NCBI GenBank assembly: GCA_017548605.1
Contig: JAFYZT010000042.1
Span: 44,179 to 108,178, forward strand
Length of the DNA stretch: 64,000 nt
Source: Prevotella sp.
GTDB taxonomy: Bacteria; Bacteroidota; Bacteroidia; Bacteroidales; Bacteroidaceae
Reading direction: 5' to 3'
Shown: in pieces, positions 17,102-26,913 of the stretch
Layout: every line of letters starts with the position of its first letter
Position numbering within the stretch: the stretch's first letter is position 1
Notes under the pieces: generated by a model
What the model was told of the DNA's origin: nothing
The model's input: the letters and a program-made list of their open reading frames with translations, nothing else
Databases searched by the model: none
Program-made: the position numbers and the translations under genes

Positions 17102-17144
17102 ATTCAACTTCCGCAAGCTCCAGTTGTAAGGAGTTAAAAGAAGT
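17102..17144. repeat. 43-bp dispersed repeat, copy 2
   Basis: 39 of 43 positions match 3902-3944. This copy sits between the promoter and the start codon of the Nudix regulator, so it is transcribed as leader. Confidence 0.75.
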
Positions 17145-17186
17145 CTTCTTTTATCTTCATAACATGCGGAATTTAATAATTTTATC

Positions 17187-17879
17187 ATGGAAGATTTGAA
17201 ATATCATTACAAATTCCCACATCCGAGTGTTACCACCGACTGCGTGATTTTCGGGTTCGACGGGACGAAAATCAACGTTCTTTTCATTGAGAGAGGCATT
17301 GAGCCTTTCAAGGGGCGATGGGCGTTCCCCGGTGGTTTTCTCAAGATGGACGAAACGGCGCTGGAAGGTGCCAAACGTGAGTTGTTTGAGGAAACGGGAA
17401 TGAAAGATGCTTATATCCGACAGTTCCACACTTTTTCGGCTGTTGACCGTGACCCTCGCGAGCGTGTCATCACGATAGCCTACTATGCGTTGGTGCGTAT
17501 TAGCGAGGTGAAAGCGGGTGACGATGCCGCCAAGGCCCAGTGGTTCTCCCTCGACCAGGTGCCGTCGTTGGCTTTTGACCATGACATGATTCTTCGTCAA
17601 GCTTTGTCGGCACTGCGCAAGCAAATCCATTTTGAGCCGATAGGTTTCGAACTGTTGCCGGAGAAATTCACGATGACACAACTTCAGCGGCTCTACGAAG
17701 CCATTCTCGATGTGAAGTTCGACCGCCGAAATTTCAGTAATAAGATGCTGAAATTGGGATTGTTGACCGAGTTGGACGAAAAACTAACACTCGTGAACAA
17801 GAAGGTGGCTTTCCTCTATAAATTCAACCCAGAGTGTTACAGGGAAATGAAGGAAAAAGGATTCCGGTTGGAGTTTTAG
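17187..17879 (+). CDS. NrtR-type Nudix-domain transcriptional regulator
   Basis: 230 residues. A Nudix domain (about 12-140) carries an intact Nudix box from Gly49 to Met72 (GGFLKMDE, then RELFEETG). The C-terminal part (about 150-230) contains a winged-helix segment (FTMTQLQRLYEAILDVKFDR) as in NrtR regulators. In Bacteroidetes this family controls sugar use (for example arabinose) or NAD metabolism; the effector cannot be read from the sequence. The intact box means hydrolase activity is possible. The gene has a strong palindromic operator over its promoter. No obvious target gene is adjacent. Confidence 0.85.
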   Translation: MEDLKYHYKFPHPSVTTDCVIFGFDGTKINVLFIERGIEPFKGRWAFPGGFLKMDETALEGAKRELFEETGMKDAYIRQFHTFSAVDRDPRERVITIAYYALVRISEVKAGDDAAKAQWFSLDQVPSLAFDHDMILRQALSALRKQIHFEPIGFELLPEKFTMTQLQRLYEAILDVKFDRRNFSNKMLKLGLLTELDEKLTLVNKKVAFLYKFNPECYREMKEKGFRLEF

Positions 17880-17914
17880 AAATACTAAAAAACTTTACAT
17901 TTTATTGCTTTTTC

Positions 17915-17955
17915 GATGCCCTGGATGTGTAAAGACATAACAGGGCATCAGTGTG
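17915..17955 (+). terminator. Probable terminator after the Nudix regulator
   Basis: GATGCCCTG (17915-17923) pairs with CAGGGCATC (17941-17949) over a 17-base loop. The T-run after it is poor. Confidence 0.45.
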
Positions 17956-18002
17956 TATTTCTTTGCTAAAGACGGGCTTATATTCAGAAAAATTCATATT
18001 AT

Positions 18003-18034
18003 TTTGGTTTTTCTCGTAACTTGCTGTATATTTG
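18003..18034 (+). promoter_or_regulatory. Promoter of the RND efflux operon
   Basis: TTTG at 18003-18006, a 20-base spacer, then TATATTTG at 18027-18034; the first ATG is at 18084. Confidence 0.75.
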
Positions 18035-18083
18035 CATGGTGAATTTATTCTTAAAAAATAAATACCCATAAAAATAGATACTG

Positions 18084-19253
18084 ATGAAACGAAAACAAAC
18101 TATTAGACTGACTTCTTTACTCGGCTTGGTTTTTGGTTTGACCTCCTGCGGACTGGACATCCCCAAGGAAGTGCCCTCATCGTTTGAGACAATGACCGTA
18201 AAGACCTCCGACATTGAGGTTCCCATGAAATTCAGCGCGAAGATGAAAGGCCAGGCCGACGTTACAATATCACCTCAGGTAAGTGGCCAGTTGATGAAGA
18301 TTTGTGTAATCGAAGGTGAACAGGTGCATAGAGGACAAACCCTTTTCATCATCGATTCCCGCACCGCTCAGCATGAAGTGGAGTCGGCCAATGCCAACCT
18401 GCAAGCGGCGAATGCCAGTCTGCAAGCTGCTATTGCGCAGGCCAATAGTGCCAAATTGGAATATGAGAGCAACAAAAACCTATTCGAGAAGAAAATCGTG
18501 AGCAACTATATGCTCGAGAGTTCTTTGAATAATTACAAACAGGCACAAGCGGCCATTAGTCAGGCCAGGGCATCTGTCACACAAGCCCAGGCTGCCGTAA
18601 GCCGTGCCAAGGTGAATCTGGGCTTCTGCACCATCACCTCGCCCGTGGAAGGTGTTGTCGGTGAGATTCCCGTCCGTGGAGGCGACCAGGTGTCCCCGAT
18701 GACTCAGTTGACCATATTGAGTGGCAACACGACGATGGATGCCGAGTTCTCTGTGACGGAAGGCATTATCGAAGGCCAGGTGGGGTCGGGTGTGAAGGCC
18801 AGCGACAAGGATAAGTACATAGCCAGCCTTCCTCCCGTGACGTTTTTCATGAAGAATGGAACGGAATATCCTCACAAGGGTCGTATCACCAGTCTGACGG
18901 GTGTGGTCGACGCCGCCACCGGTTCGTTGGCTTGCAAGGCATCCTTCCCCAACCCCGAAGGACACCTGTTCTCCGGCATACAAGGCACAGTGGTGATTCC
19001 CGTTCATCATGAAGATGTGATTGTCATTCCCCAAAACGCCGTGGTGCGCCTTCAGGACAAGTCGTTGGTCTACAAGGTCCGTCCCGACAGTACGGCAACG
19101 GCTGTCACTGTGACCGTCAGCAGCACGGGCAATGGCAAGGATGTCATTGTCAACTCAGGGCTCAATGTTGGCGACAGAATCGTCACCGACGGTGCCAATA
19201 ACGTTCAGGAAGGCCAACGTGTGCTCTACCCGCCAAAAGAGGCAAATAAATAA
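18084..19253 (+). CDS. RND efflux pump periplasmic adaptor (membrane fusion protein)
   Basis: 389 residues; a lipoprotein signal with lipobox LTSC puts the lipid on Cys22. The order is typical of AcrA/MexA: a barrel-sandwich segment (VSGQLMKICVIEGEQVHRGQ), an alpha-hairpin rich in Ala/Gln (about 95-175), the second lipoyl half (TITSPVEGVVGEIPVRGGD) and a beta-barrel with a membrane-proximal end. It links the inner-membrane pump encoded 57 bases downstream to the outer-membrane channel at 26914. It is the first gene of the operon, with a clear promoter. The export substrate is not known. Confidence 0.95.
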   Translation: MKRKQTIRLTSLLGLVFGLTSCGLDIPKEVPSSFETMTVKTSDIEVPMKFSAKMKGQADVTISPQVSGQLMKICVIEGEQVHRGQTLFIIDSRTAQHEVESANANLQAANASLQAAIAQANSAKLEYESNKNLFEKKIVSNYMLESSLNNYKQAQAAISQARASVTQAQAAVSRAKVNLGFCTITSPVEGVVGEIPVRGGDQVSPMTQLTILSGNTTMDAEFSVTEGIIEGQVGSGVKASDKDKYIASLPPVTFFMKNGTEYPHKGRITSLTGVVDAATGSLACKASFPNPEGHLFSGIQGTVVIPVHHEDVIVIPQNAVVRLQDKSLVYKVRPDSTATAVTVTVSSTGNGKDVIVNSGLNVGDRIVTDGANNVQEGQRVLYPPKEANK

Positions 19254-19310
19254 GCGAAGCAACACCGTCAGAATCCATCTGCGTGATCCGTGGTTAAATG
19301 ATTTGCCTGT

Positions 19311-22300
19311 ATGAAAAAGAATATATTTATCAATAGATACGTGATGGCGTGTGCCATCTCTATTGTCATTGCCTTGGTGGGTTATATCTGTATGAACAGT
19401 CTGCCCATCGAGCAATATCCGAACATTGCTCCTCCCACCGTACGTGTCTCCACCACCTATACGGGTGCTGACGCCAACACCATCATGAAGTCGGTGGTCC
19501 AACCGCTGGAAGAGGCCATCAATGGCGTTCCCGACATGACCTATATGACCAGCTCGGCATCGTCATCGGGCGATGTGAGCATTGTCGTCTATTTCAAGTC
19601 GGGCACCGATTCTGACCTTGCGGCGGTGAACGTCCAAAACCGTGTGACGCGTGCCACGGCCATGTTGCCAGCCGACGTGACGAAGGTGGGTGTGCAGGTG
19701 TTCAAGATGCAGAGCAACATTCTGCAGATAGGCGCCTTGCGTAGTGTCGACGGCAAGTACGACGATGACTTCGTGGCCAACTACATCGACATCAACGTAA
19801 AGCCCCGACTGATGCGTATCACCGGTGTGGGCGATGTCATGTCACTTGGCAACACCTATGCCCTTCGCATTTGGATGAAGCCCGACGTAATGGCGCAGTA
19901 TGGCTTGGAGCCCAACGATGTGTTCGCGGCCATCGGCGGCCAGAGTTTCGTTGCCGCCACGGGTTCTCTTGGCGCACAGTCGGAGAACAACTACCAGTAC
20001 ACAATGGAGTACAAAGGTACGCTGAAGACCGTCGAGGAGTTCAACGACATCGTATTGCGTACCAGCGATGGTGGACACTTGCTTCACCTGGGCGATGTGG
20101 CCGATGTGGAAATTGGCGCCATGAGTTACAATTTCTTGTCGAACATCGGCGGCAAGCCTGGCACCATCTTCATGGTGTTCCAAGCTCCAGGAGCCAACGC
20201 CACGGAAGTGAATGCCCGCATCGACAAACTCTTCGAGGATATGAAGCCATTGATGCCGGCAGGTTTGGAGTTCGAGAAACTTGAGACCTCCGACGACTTC
20301 CTCTATGCCGCCATTGGCAACGTTGTTGAGACGCTCATCATAGCCATCATCCTCGTTATCCTGGTGGTGTTCTTCTTCCTACAGAATTTCAAGGCAACAA
20401 TTATTCCCTCTATATCCATCGTCGTGTCGTTGTTGGGCACCTTCGCCATTGTTACGTTGGCGGGATTCTCGCTCAACATCCTGACACTTTTCGCCCTTGT
20501 GCTGGCCATCGGAACGGTGGTGGACGACGCCATCGTGGTTGTCGAGGCCGTAATGGCCAAGATGGAAGGGGGCGTCAGCGATGCCCGTGAGGCCACACGC
20601 CAAGCTATGAGTGACGTGTCGGTGGCCGTCATCTCATGTACGTTGGTATTCATGGCGGTGTTTATCCCTGTGGCTTTCATGCCAGGCACATCCGGCTCGT
20701 TCTTCACACAGTTCGGCGTCACCATCGCATCGGCAGTGGGCTTGTCGTGCGTGTCAGCCCTTACGCTGTGCCCCGCCCTCTGTGCCATCATGCTGAGATA
20801 CTCAGACAAGAAAAGTGAGCGCAAGAGCCTTACATACTATACGAAGAAAGCCTATACTGCCAGTTATAATGCCATCTTCAAGAAATATTCGAAGAGCGTT
20901 CAGAAATTCATCAAGCGCCCTGTTCTTGCTTGGTGCTTGCTGGCTATAGCGGCCTTCCTGCTCATTTTCTTCATGAAGAACCTGCCTTCAGGATTGGTTC
21001 CTCAGGAAGACCAGGGCGTGATTCTCGCTGAGATTCGTGCTCCAGAGGGAACGACGCTGCATGAGACTCGCGAGATAGTGAAGAAAGTGGAGGCCAAGGT
21101 TCAAGAGATACCCGAGATGGAGAGTTTCGCCACAGCCTGCGGCTATGGCATGATGTCGGGTTCTGGCTCCAACTACGCCACGATGATTATACGCTTGAAG
21201 AATTGGGAGGAGCGCCCAGGCTTCAACCATTATATTGACCTTGTCATCGGCCGACTGTACTATGCCTGCATGGAGATTAAGAATGTGCAGGTAATGCCCT
21301 TCCAGTTGCCCCAGGTGCCTGGATATGGCTCGAACAACAGCGTGAACCTGGTTCTTCAGGACCTGAACGATGGCGACCTGACCGAGTTTGCCAATCTTAC
21401 CAAGAATTTCTTGGCCAAGCTGGGAGAACGTCCGGAAATCAGTATGGCCATGACGTCTTACTCCGACCGTTTCCCCAAATACCAGGTCGAAGTGGATGCC
21501 GCCCAATGCGACCGTGCCGGCGTATCGCCAGCGGCTGTATTGAGGACGCTGGGCGCCTATTGCGGTGGTAGCTACGTAGGCAACTACAACCAGTTCGGCA
21601 AGGTGTACCGCATCATGGCCAGCGCCTCGCCTGAATATCGTCTCGACCCATCGTCGTTGAACAATATCTTTGTGAAGGTGCGCGGTGGCAAGATGGCTCC
21701 CATCTCTGAGTTCGTGAGGTTGAAAGATGTTGTCGGCACATCGAGTGTGGAGCATTTCAACCTATACCAGAGCATCACCTGTTTTGTGCAGGCAGCCAGT
21801 GGTTATACCGAGGGCGATGCCCACAAGGTGATAGCCGAGGTGTTCAATGAGACCATGCCCAAGGGCTACAGTTATGAGTACAGTGGCATGTCACGTGAGT
21901 TGGAGGAGGCATCAGGCTCAAATGCCACAGTCCTCATCTACGTCATCTGCGTCATCCTCATCTACCTCATCCTCGCTTCGCTCTACAATTCATGGTTCAC
22001 GCCGTTGGCGGTGTTGCTCTCCGTGCCTTTCGGACTGATGGGTGCCTTCATCATGGCATACCTTGGTTCATTGCTCCATCTGCCCGGCATGGACAATAAC
22101 ATCTACCTACAGACGGGTGTCATCATGTTGATTGGTCTGTTGTCGAAGACGGCCATCCTGATTACCGAATTTGCCTCGGAGCGCCGTGCCCAGGGCATGA
22201 GCATCCGCGATGCCGCTTTCGCCGCCTGCCAGGAGCGTTTGCGTCCTATCCTGATGACGGTGGTCACGATGATCGCCGGTATGATTCCCCTTATTATCGA

Positions 22301-22535
22301 GGGCGGCGCGGGAGCCAATGGAAACCGTGCCTTGGCCTTCGGTGTAGTGGGTGGTATGACCGTGGGCACTATCGCCCTGCTCTTCGTGGTGCCTGCCTTC
22401 TTCATCGTGTTCCAAAAACTGCATGAGAAGTATCAAGGTCGTCCCGTTGAGGTTGCCCCCGAAGGCGAAGTTGTCATCAGTGATGAAAAGACAAACGAGG
22501 AACTTCGTGAAATTGAGACAAACGAGAATAATTAA
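19311..22535 (+). CDS. RND multidrug efflux pump, HAE1 family (AcrB-like)
   Basis: 1074 residues, full length for the family. Twelve membrane segments are visible: TM1 at the N-terminus, groups around 340-490 and 530-560, and 870-1040. The proton-relay residues are kept: the Asp pair in GTVVDDAIVVVEA (TM4) and the Lys in GLLSKTAILITEFA (TM10). Large periplasmic porter loops lie between. It exports drugs or other toxic compounds using proton import. It works with the adaptor encoded just before and the channel at 26914, but a large secreted-protein gene interrupts the usual order. Confidence 0.95.
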   Translation: MKKNIFINRYVMACAISIVIALVGYICMNSLPIEQYPNIAPPTVRVSTTYTGADANTIMKSVVQPLEEAINGVPDMTYMTSSASSSGDVSIVVYFKSGTDSDLAAVNVQNRVTRATAMLPADVTKVGVQVFKMQSNILQIGALRSVDGKYDDDFVANYIDINVKPRLMRITGVGDVMSLGNTYALRIWMKPDVMAQYGLEPNDVFAAIGGQSFVAATGSLGAQSENNYQYTMEYKGTLKTVEEFNDIVLRTSDGGHLLHLGDVADVEIGAMSYNFLSNIGGKPGTIFMVFQAPGANATEVNARIDKLFEDMKPLMPAGLEFEKLETSDDFLYAAIGNVVETLIIAIILVILVVFFFLQNFKATIIPSISIVVSLLGTFAIVTLAGFSLNILTLFALVLAIGTVVDDAIVVVEAVMAKMEGGVSDAREATRQAMSDVSVAVISCTLVFMAVFIPVAFMPGTSGSFFTQFGVTIASAVGLSCVSALTLCPALCAIMLRYSDKKSERKSLTYYTKKAYTASYNAIFKKYSKSVQKFIKRPVLAWCLLAIAAFLLIFFMKNLPSGLVPQEDQGVILAEIRAPEGTTLHETREIVKKVEAKVQEIPEMESFATACGYGMMSGSGSNYATMIIRLKNWEERPGFNHYIDLVIGRLYYACMEIKNVQVMPFQLPQVPGYGSNNSVNLVLQDLNDGDLTEFANLTKNFLAKLGERPEISMAMTSYSDRFPKYQVEVDAAQCDRAGVSPAAVLRTLGAYCGGSYVGNYNQFGKVYRIMASASPEYRLDPSSLNNIFVKVRGGKMAPISEFVRLKDVVGTSSVEHFNLYQSITCFVQAASGYTEGDAHKVIAEVFNETMPKGYSYEYSGMSRELEEASGSNATVLIYVICVILIYLILASLYNSWFTPLAVLLSVPFGLMGAFIMAYLGSLLHLPGMDNNIYLQTGVIMLIGLLSKTAILITEFASERRAQGMSIRDAAFAACQERLRPILMTVVTMIAGMIPLIIEGGAGANGNRALAFGVVGGMTVGTIALLFVVPAFFIVFQKLHEKYQGRPVEVAPEGEVVISDEKTNEELREIETNENN

Positions 22536-22555
22536 TCTATCAATAATAACGATCA

Positions 22556-25500
22556 ATGAGAACTATTAACATTTTCAAGCAATTACTTCTGCTATGCCTG
22601 CTGTTCGTGGGAACAGCAAACGTAAATGCAGTGGCTTATCAATGGCAAAAGGTGACCGACTTGTCGGAAGTTCAGACGGACGACAAAGTAGTCATCGTAG
22701 ATGAGAGTCTGGGAATTGCCTTGCCTAATACCGGCGGTGATTTTCAAGGTGTCACTGTAACTATCAGTGATGACTTCATCACCAGTACCGTGTCTGATGA
22801 TATCCAGTGGACTCTGACAAAGAACGGCAACACTTTCAAATTTCAGAGGAGTGATGGCACATTTCTTTATGGAGATGCTGCAGCCGGCGGTGAACGACTG
22901 GTAATGAATTCAGGAAATTACACTACAAATACTTTTTATTTCGATGATTATAATTCGGGTGGAAAGTTGAACTATGAGAGTGAAGCCACTGGAAGGCCCT
23001 TATATGTCTATTGGGTTGACCAGAAAGCCCAAGTTACAGGTTCTATATCTGACGCAGCCACCATCACTCTTTACAAAATCGTTGAAGTCCCGACGACCGT
23101 AAAATGGAAATTGGTTGACGACGACAAGGTTACGCTGACGGATGGCGACGTGGTGGTCATTGCCGATGTGGCGACAGGGCTGGCCATGTCGAATGACAAG
23201 GACACCAAAGACCCCGATGCTGTAGCCGTAGAACTGAACTACGACAAAGACAGGTTGATTGGTGAAGTGCCTGAGAAAGTGCAGTGGACTTACACCGCCG
23301 CATCCGGTGGCTTTCAATTTGCCGCAGGGGAAGATAAGTTTCTTTATGCAGACAGCAAGGGTCTGAAAGTGGGGTCGGGTTCCGACAAAGTGTTCGATAT
23401 GTATACCAGCAACGGTATTGACTATTTGCACATTGCCATCGGTGAGAAGGACTATCTTGCCGGAGTAGAGGAGAGCATGTTCAGCAATAGTTGGAAACTG
23501 AAAGAATTGAAGGATGAGCAACCTGACCAAACCGTGGCTGAAACCAGATTCGCTATTTTCAAGAAAGTGGATGACACACAGAAGGTCCTCACCTTGTCTT
23601 TCCCCTCAGAAAACTACGAAGTCAATACTGCTCACAATCTGACATCACCAAATACTGTTTACATAACATTTGAACCGGCAGAGGCTTCTGATGATGTTTC
23701 CGCCCGTGATATCGAGTATTCTTCAAGCAAACCCTCCGTTCTCTATCCTTTCAAAGAAGGTGACTCGAATTATAATGTAGATCCTCATGGTGACAGACTA
23801 AACTTATTGAATAGTGGAATGACCCATTTTATCGCCCGTATCCAAGAGACCGATGAATACGATAAAGCGGTTACCTATTGTACAATTAGATATAACAACA
23901 CTTGGGAAGATTTCACAGGAGCCAAGGGAACGAAGAGTAACCCCCTCACCGTTTCTGAGGCCATCAGACTGGCAAAAGGTGAAACGGTGGAAGGCGTTAC
24001 CTATGAAGAAGACCGTTGCTATTTCATCAAAGGTAAGGTGAATAAGGTGAATTCCGGCATGTTGGCCATGTTCGGCGACATGGGTCTCGACGAGATGATG
24101 GGCGACGACATGGACATGGATGAGCGCATGGGCGACATGGACGACTTCGACATGAGCGAGATGGGCGACATGATGGGTGGCATGGACTTTGCATCGATGA
24201 TTCCCGGCTTCGGCAGTTCGGACGGACTGACATACTACATCTCTGATGACGGAACGAAAGACAATCGCATGAAGGTGACCAATGGTCACGGACTGGTCCA
24301 GAAAACAGAGGGTAGCAATGCCGTGTCGTTTGAGGAACTCGACGACCTGAGCCCCGGCGACGACGTGCTGGTATATGGACCGCTGGTCATATCGGAAGAT
24401 GACAATATGTTCGCAAGTCTTTTTGGCGGTAGTGGAGGAATTGGTGGAATTGGCCAGCAAGACACTTCAGATTACGAGTGGGCGCCTACGAGCCTCGATG
24501 ACTTGAATTCTGACGATGTTGTGCTTCTTGTTGACAAAAACAAGAAACTCGCCCTGAGCACTGACGTGAAAGGCACCTCTGTAAAAATCAATAAAGACAA
24601 AATCGCTGACAACGTCGCAACAAGCATCCAATGGACATTGACGAAGAACGACGACGGTACGCTTACATTCACAACAGATAATACCCCGCTTTCTGTTACG
24701 AGAAATTTGAATCTTATTGTCGGTCAAGGTCAGAGTTCTGGATTTACTTACAATAATGGCTACTTGGGAATCGAATACTCCTCCAGCATTGGCAGATATA
24801 TTATCAAATGGCAAGAAGCAGATGGTAGCTATTCGGCAATATTTGAAAGTACGGAAGCATCCAGTGATAACATTGACGCTGATTTTACATTCTACAAGAG
24901 AGTTGAAAAAACAGAAGAAGATAACAGAACCGTCAAGGTTGATGAGTTGAATTACCTGCACGATCTGACAAAGACACTCATCGTACAAGACCAGCATTTG
25001 TACGAGGACTACACCAAGAGTCTGACATCCAATCAGGACTTTTTCTATACCCTGAACCAGACTCCCGAGGGCGACATCCAAACTGCCCAGGTCAAGACTT
25101 CTGACGAGGAAATAGCCAAGTGGGTTAAGATAGATGAGACCAATGTAAATTCCGACAGTCTCTTCACCGCTGTGAAACCAGGAAAAGCCAAGATTACCGT
25201 CAAGGTTAAGGTGATTGTGACCCCCGCTAACGGTGATGAGAAGGAGAAGTCCTACACCATGAAGCGTAAGTTCCAACTTGAGGTGCGTCCAAGAGACAAA
25301 GAACCCGAAGGAAAGAACGTAGGTGAATATGTGTTGGTGGAGAGTGCCGATGAATTGGAAGACGGTACGCGCCTGTTGATTGTCAGTACAAGGACAAAGG
25401 ATGATGAAGATACCAACTATGCCTTGGGAAGCAACAATTCGATGATGGGTGGCGGCAAAGGTGGAAAGACCATTGACAATGACAAGATAACCACCAACGA

Positions 25501-26641
25501 TGCTGGTAAGGAACGTATCCTGTATGAAGATGTTCCCGAAGGAACACAAGAGATTATCCTTGAAAAAGAGGATGATGTATGGTACCTCAACGTTGGCAAG
25601 GATGAGAATGGTGACAAACTCTATCTCTATGCTTCCTTGAAAGCCAAGGAGGAAGGCGAAGAAGAAGGCGGTGAAAGTACCTCTGGATTCAATATGGATG
25701 AAATGATGGAGATGTTCATGCCCAGTTCTGGTATGAAAGTGGCCACCAGGGCAGCGGCAACCAGCCCCGAAGGCGTAGATAGTTGCCGGGCGGTTATCAC
25801 TATTGAGAATAAGATCGCTACGATTAAATTCATCACTGTCCCTGACACCGAGAAGAACACCATCGTGCTCACCAGCGCCTTTGATTTGGATTCAATGATG
25901 AATATGTTTGGTGGCAACGAGAAGGAAGAGGGTACCGATGAGACTACAGAAGAAGGTTCCGAGGGCATGAATTTCGACTTCTTCATGGCGTCATTCAACA
26001 CCAAAGCATCTGAAGATATAGATGGTGAGAAAGCCATCCTGCCTCGCATCTTCGGCTTCGTTCAATATGACGAGTACCCAGTGAACATCGGAACGGCTGA
26101 ATGGATGACCATTGTGAGCGACTACGATGTGACACCCCAAGATGGCGTGACGGCATACGTGGTGAAGGACGTGAGATTGGACCAGAGTCAGCTTAAGGCC
26201 ATTCTGAAGAAGGTGGAGAGCCTCAAGGGTGGAGAACCCTATCTGTTGCATAGCACAACGGGAGAATACATGATGACAAGAACTTCTGATGTTGAGACAC
26301 CCGAAGAGAACCTTCTTGAGGTGAGCACCAAAGAAACAGAAGGCGTAAAGGGCAACACCTCTGTCTATGTGCTGGCTGACAAGAGCAAGGGCGTGGGCTT
26401 TTACAAGTGGACAGGCGGTAAACTCGGTGCAGGTCGTGTCTATCTGCCCGTGGAAGCCAGTGTGGCCGGTGCCGGTGAGTACTGCTCGTTCCTTGAAGAG
26501 ATAGACGAGACAACGGCTATCCGGGAAATCGACAGCACTGACCCAAATGTCGGTATATATTACGATTTACAGGGCCGTCGCGTGCTGAAACCGACGAAGG
26601 GCGTGTATATCGTGGATGGAAAGAAACAAGTAGTGAAATAA
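22556..26641 (+). CDS. Large acidic secreted protein with Met/Asp-rich segments, inside the RND operon
   Basis: 1361 residues with a signal peptide (about 1-25). At least four related modules begin with a W or Y plus a 'DL..GD.VVIVD....LAL' pattern (near residues 29, 181, 640 and 920). Residues about 500-550 form an unusual Met/Asp/Gly-rich stretch (DEMMGDDMDMDERMGDMDD); smaller Met-rich patches lie near 1050 (DEMMEMFMPSSGM) and 1105-1145. The end (GVYIVDGKKQVVK) matches the tail of the 1806-residue protein. The gene follows the pump by 20 bases. The function is unknown; metal or ligand binding at the surface is a guess. Confidence 0.75.
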   Translation: MRTINIFKQLLLLCLLFVGTANVNAVAYQWQKVTDLSEVQTDDKVVIVDESLGIALPNTGGDFQGVTVTISDDFITSTVSDDIQWTLTKNGNTFKFQRSDGTFLYGDAAAGGERLVMNSGNYTTNTFYFDDYNSGGKLNYESEATGRPLYVYWVDQKAQVTGSISDAATITLYKIVEVPTTVKWKLVDDDKVTLTDGDVVVIADVATGLAMSNDKDTKDPDAVAVELNYDKDRLIGEVPEKVQWTYTAASGGFQFAAGEDKFLYADSKGLKVGSGSDKVFDMYTSNGIDYLHIAIGEKDYLAGVEESMFSNSWKLKELKDEQPDQTVAETRFAIFKKVDDTQKVLTLSFPSENYEVNTAHNLTSPNTVYITFEPAEASDDVSARDIEYSSSKPSVLYPFKEGDSNYNVDPHGDRLNLLNSGMTHFIARIQETDEYDKAVTYCTIRYNNTWEDFTGAKGTKSNPLTVSEAIRLAKGETVEGVTYEEDRCYFIKGKVNKVNSGMLAMFGDMGLDEMMGDDMDMDERMGDMDDFDMSEMGDMMGGMDFASMIPGFGSSDGLTYYISDDGTKDNRMKVTNGHGLVQKTEGSNAVSFEELDDLSPGDDVLVYGPLVISEDDNMFASLFGGSGGIGGIGQQDTSDYEWAPTSLDDLNSDDVVLLVDKNKKLALSTDVKGTSVKINKDKIADNVATSIQWTLTKNDDGTLTFTTDNTPLSVTRNLNLIVGQGQSSGFTYNNGYLGIEYSSSIGRYIIKWQEADGSYSAIFESTEASSDNIDADFTFYKRVEKTEEDNRTVKVDELNYLHDLTKTLIVQDQHLYEDYTKSLTSNQDFFYTLNQTPEGDIQTAQVKTSDEEIAKWVKIDETNVNSDSLFTAVKPGKAKITVKVKVIVTPANGDEKEKSYTMKRKFQLEVRPRDKEPEGKNVGEYVLVESADELEDGTRLLIVSTRTKDDEDTNYALGSNNSMMGGGKGGKTIDNDKITTNDAGKERILYEDVPEGTQEIILEKEDDVWYLNVGKDENGDKLYLYASLKAKEEGEEEGGESTSGFNMDEMMEMFMPSSGMKVATRAAATSPEGVDSCRAVITIENKIATIKFITVPDTEKNTIVLTSAFDLDSMMNMFGGNEKEEGTDETTEEGSEGMNFDFFMASFNTKASEDIDGEKAILPRIFGFVQYDEYPVNIGTAEWMTIVSDYDVTPQDGVTAYVVKDVRLDQSQLKAILKKVESLKGGEPYLLHSTTGEYMMTRTSDVETPEENLLEVSTKETEGVKGNTSVYVLADKSKGVGFYKWTGGKLGAGRVYLPVEASVAGAGEYCSFLEEIDETTAIREIDSTDPNVGIYYDLQGRRVLKPTKGVYIVDGKKQVVK

Positions 26642-26690
26642 ATACCCACTCCCGCCCTCTCCTAGGAGGGGGCAAGGGGAATGGGCTAAA
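26642..26690. repeat. GC-rich intergenic repeat, family E
   Basis: CTCCCGCCCTCTCCTAGGAG followed by GGGGCAAGGGGAATGGGCT. It is similar in type to 2317-2340, 11788-11850 and 50877-50958. It lies within the operon between the secreted protein and the small acidic protein. Confidence 0.55.
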
Positions 26691-26703
26691 ATAAAACGAA
26701 ACA

Positions 26704-26892
26704 ATGGAAAAAACATATTTGAAACCCGAAGCAAAATGGGTGTTACCCGTTGGCAGCGAGGCCTTGATGGAGGAAGAGTTTGACGAAACCGCTTCTCTAA
26801 ATGTCAACAACGGTGAAACAGACGACGAGGTGGATGAGATCGACGATTTGCTATCAAATGAAGCTGTCTCGGTTTGGGAAGAAGACAATTAA
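26704..26892 (+). CDS. Small acidic protein downstream of the second giant secreted protein
   Basis: 62 residues, MEKTYLKPEAKW followed by a strongly acidic body (ETDDEVDEIDDLL) and a short W-containing acidic tail (VSVWEEDN). No signal peptide. It resembles the 70-residue protein at 11505-11717 in size, N-terminal pattern, acidity and position behind a giant secreted protein. Here it lies 62 bases after that gene and 21 bases before the outer-membrane channel gene, so it is co-transcribed. The function is unknown. Confidence 0.65.
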   Translation: MEKTYLKPEAKWVLPVGSEALMEEEFDETASLNVNNGETDDEVDEIDDLLSNEAVSVWEEDN

Positions 26893-26913
26893 AATTCATA
26901 GATTTCATCCAAG

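Noticed and set aside
24467-25549. 360-codon open frame on the minus strand
   Set aside because: Antisense to the 1361-residue secreted protein, with no recognisable domain or promoter.
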